A model generated the notes under the pieces. The model did no database searches, was not told where the DNA came from, and saw only the letters and a program-made list of their open reading frames with translations. Shown in pieces: positions 8,409 through 15,261 of a stretch of DNA of 64,000 nucleotides (positions are counted from its first letter, which is position 1; every line of letters starts with the position of its first letter). Made by a program: the position numbers and the translations under genes. Origin of the DNA: JAQWQB01 sp047636995 (GTDB lineage Bacteria; Bacteroidota; Bacteroidia; Flavobacteriales_D; Sanyastnellaceae); the NCBI GenBank assembly GCA_047636995.1, contig JBLIGQ010000011.1, positions 9,226 to 73,225 on the forward strand, in the 5' to 3' direction.

Positions 8409-9620
8409 GTGAATGTTCCTTTTTACATATCTAAACGCTATCTCTTTTCGAAGAAATCTAGAAACATCATCAATGTTATTTCTGGAATTTCCATGTTTGT
8501 TGTGGCGTGTGTTACAGCGGCAATGATCACCATTCTTTCAGCCTTTAATGGAATTGAAAGCTTGGTAGCTGACCTTTTCACCACCTTCGATCCTGAAATC
8601 ACTATTAGTCCATCAGAAGGCAAGGTTTTCCCAGCTACTGACAGCCTTACGACCGTGATCTATAGCTTTCCTGAGGTGTTAGCCATCTCAGCCTCCATAG
8701 AAGATGACGTAATCGTACGTTATGACGGGCAGCCAACCGTGGCCACCTTGAAAGGCATAGACTCCCTTTTTTATAAAGTGACTGATGTGAAAACGGTGAT
8801 GCGCCAAGGTGCATTCGCGTTAAAACGAGATGAAATCCCATGTGCAATTCCGGGGCTTGGTGTACAAAATGAATTGGGCATCCCTATTCATCCCACAGAC
8901 TTTTCATTGATCACCATTAGTGCTCCAATTCGCGGGAAAAAGCTCAGCAGATACAAAGATAAAGCCCTAAATACGCTTCCTATACTCGTCAGCGGAGTAT
9001 TTAGTGTCAATGCAGAAATGGATGTGAAATACATTCTCGCCCCACTTGATTATGCCCGGGAGTTGTTCAATTATGAAAACGAAGTTAGCCACTTGAACTT
9101 AGGCTTAGCTCCAGATACAGATCCCGAAGACCTTAAAAAACTACTTCGCGAAAAACTGGGCTCCAGCTTCGTGGTAGAAACACGCTATGATAAAAACGCG
9201 CTGATTCACAAGACCAATCGCGCTGAGAAATGGGCTACTTTTTTGATCCTGACGTTCATCATGGTCATTGCAGGATTTAACATTATGGCATCATTGACCA
9301 TGCTCATTTTAGAGAAACGAAAAGACATCTTTATTCTTCAAAGTGTGGGATTAACTTCAGCCAACGTGCGGCGGATTTTTGTCAATCAAGGGATGCTCAT
9401 CAACCTAGCCGGAGCGCTCATGGGACTCACCTTCGGGTTATTAATTTGCTGGGCCCAACAAACATTTGGATTAAAGAGACTAGAAGGATCAATTGTTCCT
9501 TTCTACCCAATAGAAGTGCGCTTTCTTGATGTTTTAGGCACAATGGCCACGGTCATGTTCATCGGAACCTTATTTTCAACCTTGATGGTGAGGTACTTGA
9601 TCAGACGCTTTACACACTAA
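8409..9620 (+). CDS. ABC transporter permease, LolC/LolE-like
   Basis: The 403-residue protein starts at GTG (NVPFYISKRYLFSKKSRNIINVISGISM), the usual opening of LolC/E-family permeases, which supports the non-ATG start. It has one N-terminal helix, a ~200-residue periplasmic MacB-like domain, and three C-terminal helices in an FtsX domain (MVIAGFNIMASLTMLILEKRKDIFILQSVGLT...). By family it takes part in release of lipoproteins from the inner membrane. No ATPase gene is adjacent. Its 3' end overlaps the convergent dusB gene by 11 bp. The position just downstream of rbfA is often seen in Bacteroidota, from memory. Confidence 0.85.
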   Translation: MNVPFYISKRYLFSKKSRNIINVISGISMFVVACVTAAMITILSAFNGIESLVADLFTTFDPEITISPSEGKVFPATDSLTTVIYSFPEVLAISASIEDDVIVRYDGQPTVATLKGIDSLFYKVTDVKTVMRQGAFALKRDEIPCAIPGLGVQNELGIPIHPTDFSLITISAPIRGKKLSRYKDKALNTLPILVSGVFSVNAEMDVKYILAPLDYARELFNYENEVSHLNLGLAPDTDPEDLKKLLREKLGSSFVVETRYDKNALIHKTNRAEKWATFLILTFIMVIAGFNIMASLTMLILEKRKDIFILQSVGLTSANVRRIFVNQGMLINLAGALMGLTFGLLICWAQQTFGLKRLEGSIVPFYPIEVRFLDVLGTMATVMFIGTLFSTLMVRYLIRRFTH

Positions 9621-10605
9621 AATCGAAATCCAAAAAGGTTTCGCGAATTTCTTCCAACTTACCTCTAATATCATCCACAGACTCCAAGGTCACCAAAGCC
9701 AAGCGGTGCTCTTTGAAGTGAGGGATTCCTTTAAAGTAATTGGTGTAATGCCTCCGCATTTCCACGATCCCTAGACGATCTCCCTTCCACTTTACAGACA
9801 TATTGAAGTGTGTTAGAGCGGCGTCTACACGATCAGACATGGTAGGAGGCGCCAAGTGTGTTCCTGTTTTGAAAAAGTGCTTGATCTGATTGAATACCCA
9901 CGGATTCCCAATGGAAGCTCTTCCGATCATAATCCCATCTACCCCAAATCGGTTCTTGTATTCAAGGGCGCGCTCTGGTGATGTCACATCTCCATTTCCA
10001 AAAACAGGAATGCGCATTCTACTATTTCCCTTTACGGCGGCAATCAAAGACCAGTCAGCATCCCCTTTGTACATTTGTTTCCGGGTTCTGCCGTGAATTG
10101 AGATCGCTTCAATCCCGACGTCCTGTAAACGTTCTGCAACCTCTACAATGTATTTTGTGTCTTCATCCCAACCCAATCTTGTCTTGACGGTAACAGGAAG
10201 GCTAGTGCTCTTCACAATTTCACGTGTGAGTTCAACCATTTTAGGAATGTCTTGAAGAATTCCAGCACCCGCTCCTTTGCCAGTGACTTTTTTCACAGGA
10301 CAACCATAATTGATATCTATAATATCAGGACTCGCTGAAGCCGTTATTTCAGTAGCGCGTTTCATAGACTCAATATCGCTTCCGAAAATTTGAATTCCGA
10401 CGGGACGTTCGTACTCGAAAATATCCAATTTCTGAACACTTTTTGCCGCATCCCGAATCAGCCCCTCAGAGGAGATAAACTCAGTATACATCAAATCAGC
10501 TCCGTGTTGCTTACAAAGGGCGCGAAAAGGAGGGTCACTAACGTCTTCCATTGGCGCTAGCAAAAGTGGGAAATCTCCTAACTCGATGTTTCGTATTTTT
10601 ACCAT
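9610..10605 (-). CDS. dusB: tRNA-dihydrouridine synthase
   Basis: The 331-residue product starts at MVKIRNIELGDFPLLLAPMEDVSD. It has the Dus TIM-barrel motifs: the FMN-binding PMEDVSDPPFR, DINYGCPVKKVTGKGAGAG with the catalytic Cys, TVKTRLGWD, SIHGRTRKQMYKG and VFGNGDVTSPE plus GIMIGRASIGNPW. The enzyme reduces uridines in tRNA using FMN and NADPH. The open frame extends a further 87 codons upstream, but that part overlaps the divergent CPBP gene and has no homology, so the Met at 10605 is the start. A TAAATTTG -7 element lies at 10632-10639. Confidence 0.93.
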   Translation of the reverse strand: MVKIRNIELGDFPLLLAPMEDVSDPPFRALCKQHGADLMYTEFISSEGLIRDAAKSVQKLDIFEYERPVGIQIFGSDIESMKRATEITASASPDIIDINYGCPVKKVTGKGAGAGILQDIPKMVELTREIVKSTSLPVTVKTRLGWDEDTKYIVEVAERLQDVGIEAISIHGRTRKQMYKGDADWSLIAAVKGNSRMRIPVFGNGDVTSPERALEYKNRFGVDGIMIGRASIGNPWVFNQIKHFFKTGTHLAPPTMSDRVDAALTHFNMSVKWKGDRLGIVEMRRHYTNYFKGIPHFKEHRLALVTLESVDDIRGKLEEIRETFLDFDFSV

Positions 10606-10631
10606 CTGGCGAAAAAAGTTGAATTTCGCTG

Positions 10632-10639
10632 CAAATTTA
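10632..10639 (-). promoter_or_regulatory. -7 promoter element of dusB
   Basis: TAAATTTG on the minus strand matches TAnnTTTG and lies 26 nt before the chosen start codon. It supports the short start over the upstream extension. Confidence 0.5.
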
Positions 10640-10660
10640 CAAAATCCCCGCCTTCGGTTT

Positions 10661-11647
10661 ATGAAAGCTGTTTTTGAAACCATGCATCCCTTAGCAAAGG
10701 CCCTAATGTACCTGTGTCTTCTTGTTGTAATGTCTACCATAGCACTCGCAATTGGGGGAGGAATTGCAGCCGTTGCTACCACTTTAAAGTTCGAAGAGCT
10801 CTCTGATATGGGGAAACTCATTGAACTTGAAGGAGGCAGAATGGCGCTTATGATCATGAATGCCACAAATCAAATTGTGGGATTACTTGGGTCTGCCCTT
10901 TTGTTCATGTTGTTCTTTGGGAAATCCAGTGTAGACGGATTTTGGACGAAAAAATGGTCGCGTATCATCGCATTCATCCCATTATTGGCCTTTTTCTCAC
11001 TACCCTTAATTCAGGCGTCATTTGAGTTCAATTCACAATTGATCCCCGAAGGCAGTTTCCTTGAGGAAACCTTCAAGCCCACAGAAGAGTTGGCTGAACA
11101 GATTACTGTGACGATGCTTCAAATGGACGGTCCGCTTGAGCTGATAGTCATTTTAATTCTTGTAGCAGTCTTACCCGCAATTTGCGAAGAATTCGCTTTT
11201 AGGGGAGTCTTACAGGCTCAACTAGCGAAAAGCTTTGGGAACGTTCATCTCGGTATTTGGGTTTCTGCATTCATCTTTAGCGCCATCCACTTCCAGTTTT
11301 ACGGCTTCATTCCACGCATGCTATTGGGCGCCTTTTTCGGATATCTACTCATCCACTCTGGCAGCATCTGGACCTCTGTTGTAGCCCATTTCTTTAACAA
11401 TGCCCTTGCCGTTATGGGGGCCTATTTTGCTGGTCAAATAGATTCACTAGACACAGACAGGATGGAATCTGCCACGCTGAACCCTTACTTTATGTTGTTT
11501 GCTACTGTGGCTTTTACCCTTCTTTTCTGGGTAGTACTTCAAAAAAGCACGTGGAAATCTATCAAAGGAGTTTACCTCAAAGCCATGTCGATGGAGGATA
11601 TTCTTCCGCCGCAAGACCCAGAATCAGCATTGGATAGCGCGCAATAA
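10661..11647 (+). CDS. CPBP-family intramembrane protease-like protein
   Basis: The 328-residue integral membrane protein has about seven or eight helices. The CPBP (Abi/CAAX protease-like) motifs are present: motif 1 CEEFAFRGVLQ (EExxxR), motif 2 FSAIHFQFYGFIPRMLLGAFFGYL, and motif 3 SVVAHFFNNA. These carry the Glu, Arg and two His/Asn positions of glutamic intramembrane proteases. Substrate unknown; relatives process prenylated peptides or protect against bacteriocins. The start at 10661 is chosen because the longer frame from 10586 runs into the divergent dusB leader. It ends 2 nt from the convergent ispD. Confidence 0.85.
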   Translation: MKAVFETMHPLAKALMYLCLLVVMSTIALAIGGGIAAVATTLKFEELSDMGKLIELEGGRMALMIMNATNQIVGLLGSALLFMLFFGKSSVDGFWTKKWSRIIAFIPLLAFFSLPLIQASFEFNSQLIPEGSFLEETFKPTEELAEQITVTMLQMDGPLELIVILILVAVLPAICEEFAFRGVLQAQLAKSFGNVHLGIWVSAFIFSAIHFQFYGFIPRMLLGAFFGYLLIHSGSIWTSVVAHFFNNALAVMGAYFAGQIDSLDTDRMESATLNPYFMLFATVAFTLLFWVVLQKSTWKSIKGVYLKAMSMEDILPPQDPESALDSAQ

Positions 11648-11649
11648 GA

Positions 11650-12312
11650 TCAACTCAGAAAGTGGCGTAAAAGCACTAAATCTTGTGGATTGGTTGCCTT
11701 GACATTCTCAGGATTACCCTCTACTAGATGTACTCCATGTCCGGCCTTCTCAACCACACTCGCATCATCTGTAAACTCTGAAGCGAAGGGCTGATTGTAA
11801 CTCTCCCTCAATAAATCAGCTTGAAAAACCTGAGGTGTTTGCACACTCCTGTAGTCTGATCTATCAACTGAAATGCTTCCTTCTTCTTGAAGCTTTCTCA
11901 AACTGTTCACCATTTTCACAACAGGAATTGCGGCTCCACTTTTACCCGCTTTCGCGAAGCACCTTTCAATGGTTGGCAAGCTCACACACGGACGAACAGC
12001 ATCGTGCACGGCAATAAGGTTTGAGGCTTTAGAAACCGCCTTAATTCCATTCAAAACAGAATTGAAACGCTCTTGTCCGCCTTCAACAACGGTGTGCTCT
12101 GGAAGCGTATATTTCGATCGTTCTTCGTCCCAAAAAGAAATCCAATCAATTGGAAGCACAACAATGAGCTCCATGGTTGAATCAAATTGAGCAAAACGCT
12201 GAAGGGTATGTCCAAGAATTGGCAATCCATTGATGACAATAAATTGTTTGGGTAAATCAACTCCCATTCGGGTGCCCTTTCCTCCTGCTACTATAATTGC
12301 TGTTCGTTGCAT
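11650..12312 (-). CDS. ispD: 2-C-methyl-D-erythritol 4-phosphate cytidylyltransferase
   Basis: The ~220-residue protein begins MQRTAIIVAGGKGTRMGVDLPKQFI, the nucleotidyltransferase signature of IspD. It also carries VHDAVRPCVS, TPQVFQADLL and EFTDDASVVEKAGHGVHLVEGNPENVKATNPQDL, all specific to IspD. It forms CDP-ME in the methylerythritol phosphate route to isoprenoids, and a prenyl-diphosphate synthase lies at 52.8 kb. The Met at 12312 is preferred over the one five codons upstream. It lies just downstream of the sodB terminator. No strong -7 element of its own was found. Confidence 0.94.
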   Translation of the reverse strand: MQRTAIIVAGGKGTRMGVDLPKQFIVINGLPILGHTLQRFAQFDSTMELIVVLPIDWISFWDEERSKYTLPEHTVVEGGQERFNSVLNGIKAVSKASNLIAVHDAVRPCVSLPTIERCFAKAGKSGAAIPVVKMVNSLRKLQEEGSISVDRSDYRSVQTPQVFQADLLRESYNQPFASEFTDDASVVEKAGHGVHLVEGNPENVKATNPQDLVLLRHFLS

Positions 12313-12319
12313 ATGGTGA

Positions 12320-12355
12320 AAATACAAAAGCCCCTCTTAGTGGTAAGAGAGGCTT
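12320..12355 (-). terminator. intrinsic terminator of the superoxide dismutase gene
   Basis: On the minus strand, AAGCCTCTCTTA and TAAGAGGGGCTT form a 12-bp stem with one mismatch and a short CCAC loop. A T-rich tail (TTTGTATTTT) follows, 22 nt after the stop codon. Confidence 0.85.
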
Positions 12356-12376
12356 CAGTAGAATTTATAAAAACGC

Positions 12377-12979
12377 TTATTTCGCTGCTGCGAATCTGCG
12401 GTTTACTTCGTCCCAATTGATTACACTGAAAAATGCGCCAATGTAATCTGGTCTGCGATTTTGGTAGTTCAGGTAGTATGCATGTTCCCAAACATCAAGT
12501 CCCAAAATGGGTTTCCCTCCACAGCCAACACCTGGCATCAATGGATTGTCTTGATTTGCGCTTGAGCAAACTTCTAGCTTACCCTCTTTCACACACAACC
12601 AAGCCCAACCTGAACCAAATCGTGTAGCTGCCGCTTTTGAAAATGCTTCTTTGAAAGCATCATAAGAGCCAAATGCCGCATCAATTGCAGTAGCAACATC
12701 ACCTGTTGGATTCCCTCCACCATTCGGTGCCATTACAGACCAAAAAAGGGAGTGATTAAAATATCCACCACCGTTGTTACGCACAGCTGCATTGTCTCCT
12801 GCATTCGCACAGATCTCTTCAATAGACATAGATGCCATTGCAGTTCCTTCGATTGCAGCGTTTAAGTTGTTTGTATATCCTTGGTGGTGTTTACTATGAT
12901 GGATCTCCATCGTCCGCGCATCAATATGAGGCTCAAGTGCATCATAAGCGTACGGAAGTTGAGGTAATTCATATGCCAT
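12377..12979 (-). CDS. sodB: Fe/Mn superoxide dismutase
   Basis: The 200-residue protein has the complete Fe/Mn-SOD pattern: YELPQLPYAYDALEPHIDARTMEIHHSKHHQGY with the N-terminal His ligands, FNHSLFW, RFGSGWAWL and the C-terminal DVWEHAYYLNYQNRRPDYI with Asp and His ligands. It removes superoxide in the cytosol. Which metal it uses cannot be decided from what I can see, so the symbol is provisional. It has an excellent promoter (13014-13041) and terminator (12320-12355), so it is a single-gene unit. Confidence 0.93.
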   Translation of the reverse strand: MAYELPQLPYAYDALEPHIDARTMEIHHSKHHQGYTNNLNAAIEGTAMASMSIEEICANAGDNAAVRNNGGGYFNHSLFWSVMAPNGGGNPTGDVATAIDAAFGSYDAFKEAFSKAAATRFGSGWAWLCVKEGKLEVCSSANQDNPLMPGVGCGGKPILGLDVWEHAYYLNYQNRRPDYIGAFFSVINWDEVNRRFAAAK

Positions 12980-13013
12980 GGTAAATGGTTTTAAGGGTTA
13001 TTCAATTATTACT

Positions 13014-13041
13014 CAAAGGTATCAATTATGTAAGTTCTCAA
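13014..13041 (-). promoter_or_regulatory. sodB promoter
   Basis: On the minus strand TTG (13041-13039) and TACCTTTG (13021-13014) are 17 nt apart, the best -33/-7 pair in the window. The predicted leader is about 27 nt. Confidence 0.65.
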
Positions 13042-13045
13042 CACA

Positions 13046-14728
13046 TTATTCAGCCGCTGATTCAGCAGTTAATGTTCCATTGATCACTTGGTACGAATTA
13101 AAGTTCGTAGCCACATTCAGTGCCTTCTCAAAAACGTTGTCATCTTCTAAAATCACGCGGTAATATGCCTGGTCATCGAAAAGATTCTTCGCCATGTGAG
13201 CCAGCAAGCGAACTTTGATCACTTCTTTACTTTCTTTCATTCCTCTTTCGTCTCGCTGAACGCCTTCATTTTCTGCAAGGGTAAAGAGTTGCTCAAGCAA
13301 TGCATCTGTCATGGTGAATCCTGCAATAAACTCTTCTACATTCTTGAAAGCAGTAAATTCTTCGCGATGTGAGTCAGTGTAATCAAAACCAAACTGCCTC
13401 AAAACACCATTGTAACTCAAATCTGAAAGGTAGTAGGAAGCCCCAACGGTATCAATTGGAACAAATACATCAGGCATGATGCCGCCACCCCCGTATACAA
13501 TTCTGCCTCCTGGGGTGATATACTTTAAGGTGTCAACAACACGAATGCTGTCCAAACTTAGCAATTCACCAGATTCAAAGCGCTCATTGTAGTCATTGTC
13601 ATAATCTACTCCTTTGCCATAAGGCTTCTGGATGCTTCGTCCGGTTGGCGTATAATATCTTGCAACTGTTAACCTCAGGGCTGAGTTGTCAGCAAGGCTA
13701 ATTTCTTCTTGCACAAGTCCTTTCCCGAAGGATCTTCTCCCAACAGTAATGGACCGATCTTGATCTTGGAGCGCTCCTGCTAGAATTTCACTTGCTGAGG
13801 CTGAACCTTGATTAATCAGCACCACTAGCGGCATATCACTGTATCTTCCTTTTCTTCTTGAGAAATAGTCCTGGCGTGGCTGAGACTTGCCTTCGGTATA
13901 TACAATCAACTTTTCTTCGTCTAGAAACTCTTCAACCATCGGAATGGCTGAATTAAGGTATCCACCTCCATTTCCACGTAGGTCGAAAATCAATTTCTTG
14001 GCTCCTTTTCGTTTTAGGTTCTCCATGGCAACCATAAACTCTTCGTAAGAATTCTTCGCGAAGCGCGTAAGTTTGACATAGCCAACTTCATCATTAACCA
14101 TGAGTGAAGCTACAACGCTGAAAATCGGAATGCGGTCACGCTCGATGCTGTAGATTTTTAAGCCCTCTGTTCCTCTGCGCTTAATACCCAATCTTACTAT
14201 GGTCCCTTTTTCTCCTTTGAGCAGTTTCATCACCTCTGTATTGGTCAAACCTACACCTGCAATTTGTTCCTCATCAACAGAAATGATTCTATCTCCCGGC
14301 TGAATGCCCGCCTTTTCAGACGGCCCTCCCTCAATTGGAGAAACCACCATAAGGGTGTCTTTTTGAATCATAAACTCAACTCCAATTCCCTCGAAATTCC
14401 CTTCAAGCGGCTCTTGAACAGCTTCCAACTCTTCAGCGGAAATGTAGTAAGAGTGTGGATCTAATTCCTCTAAAACAGAGTTTATGGCCTTTTCAACCAG
14501 CATTTTCTTTTCTACACTGTCAACATACATCTCATCGATTTTATTGATGACGTTAACCAGTTTATTGGGGTTTTCACTTGAGCTACCTGAATGTGTAAAT
14601 ACGGTATCACCAGAAAAACTGGTCCCCACATACACACCAAAAATCAGCACCAAAACATACAGCAATGGCTGCCAAGGGTTATTCCCTTTCTGCGCTTCTC
14701 CAGTGATTTTATCTATTCTTTCTGTCAT
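13046..14728 (-). CDS. C-terminal processing protease, S41 family
   Basis: The 560-residue protein has one N-terminal membrane anchor (about residues 20-42), a CtpA-type N-terminal helical region, a PDZ domain (FEGIGVEFMIQKDTLMVVSPIEGGPSEKAGIQPGDRI) and an S41 catalytic core. The Ser in NQGSASASEI and the Lys in RSFGKGLVQ are 25 residues apart, the spacing of the Ser-Lys dyad in CtpB-type enzymes. A C-terminal extension of about 130 residues is common in Bacteroidota. It acts in the periplasm on C-terminal tails of protein substrates. It is 10 nt downstream of the dCMP deaminase gene and is probably cotranscribed with it. Confidence 0.9.
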   Translation of the reverse strand: MTERIDKITGEAQKGNNPWQPLLYVLVLIFGVYVGTSFSGDTVFTHSGSSSENPNKLVNVINKIDEMYVDSVEKKMLVEKAINSVLEELDPHSYYISAEELEAVQEPLEGNFEGIGVEFMIQKDTLMVVSPIEGGPSEKAGIQPGDRIISVDEEQIAGVGLTNTEVMKLLKGEKGTIVRLGIKRRGTEGLKIYSIERDRIPIFSVVASLMVNDEVGYVKLTRFAKNSYEEFMVAMENLKRKGAKKLIFDLRGNGGGYLNSAIPMVEEFLDEEKLIVYTEGKSQPRQDYFSRRKGRYSDMPLVVLINQGSASASEILAGALQDQDRSITVGRRSFGKGLVQEEISLADNSALRLTVARYYTPTGRSIQKPYGKGVDYDNDYNERFESGELLSLDSIRVVDTLKYITPGGRIVYGGGGIMPDVFVPIDTVGASYYLSDLSYNGVLRQFGFDYTDSHREEFTAFKNVEEFIAGFTMTDALLEQLFTLAENEGVQRDERGMKESKEVIKVRLLAHMAKNLFDDQAYYRVILEDDNVFEKALNVATNFNSYQVINGTLTAESAAE

Positions 14729-14737
14729 GTTCTATTC

Positions 14738-15187
14738 TTATGGTTTTGCCATGTGAACAACGTCAACCCCTGCTTGCTCCAAAAAATCCAATCCGCTCAC
14801 ATCTTTGTAACCAACCATGTAAACTACACGTTTGATTCCCGCTTGGAGAATGAGTTTTGAGCACTCTCTGCATGGTGACAGCGTAATGTACAAAGTTGAA
14901 CCCTGAGCACTGTTATTAGAACGTGCAACTTTTGTTATCGCATTTGCTTCAGCATGTAAAACATACCATTGCGTGTTCCCTATTTCATCTTCGCAAGCAT
15001 TCGGAAACCCTGAAGGGGTTCCATTGTACCCATCAGAGATGATCATCCCATCTTTTACAATTAAAGCGCCTACTTGTTTCCGAGAGCAGTGTGAAAGCTT
15101 TGCCCATTCTTGCGCCATCTTGAGATACGCGTGGTCATAGCGTTCCTGTTTTTTTACATCAGGATAAGTAATTGAGTCTTTCTGCAT
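14738..15187 (-). CDS. deoxycytidylate (dCMP) deaminase
   Basis: The 149-residue protein is a zinc-dependent cytidine/deoxycytidylate deaminase. It has the catalytic HAEANAI and the zinc-binding PCRECSKLI, preceded by SRKQVGALIVKDGMIISDGYNGTPSGFPN, the typical dCMP deaminase region. It supplies dUMP for thymidylate synthesis. The Met at 15187 is preferred over the one at 15199 because a TAAATTTG -7 element lies 9 nt upstream of 15187. It starts divergently from the large cyclase gene. Confidence 0.9.
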   Translation of the reverse strand: MQKDSITYPDVKKQERYDHAYLKMAQEWAKLSHCSRKQVGALIVKDGMIISDGYNGTPSGFPNACEDEIGNTQWYVLHAEANAITKVARSNNSAQGSTLYITLSPCRECSKLILQAGIKRVVYMVGYKDVSGLDFLEQAGVDVVHMAKP

Positions 15188-15196
15188 AACTAACGC

Positions 15197-15204
15197 CAAA
15201 TTTA
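15197..15204 (-). promoter_or_regulatory. -7 promoter element of the dCMP deaminase gene
   Basis: TAAATTTG on the minus strand, 9 nt upstream of the ATG at 15187. No clear -33 element. Confidence 0.5.
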
Positions 15205-15261
15205 GCTGAATCCATTCGGAAGACCGACCGAAGGCTCGTATTTTGGCAAATCTTTATCGGA

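Noticed and set aside
10605..10866. 87-codon N-terminal extension of dusB
   Set aside because: It overlaps the divergent CPBP gene, has no similarity to Dus enzymes, and a -7 element lies inside it just upstream of the internal Met.
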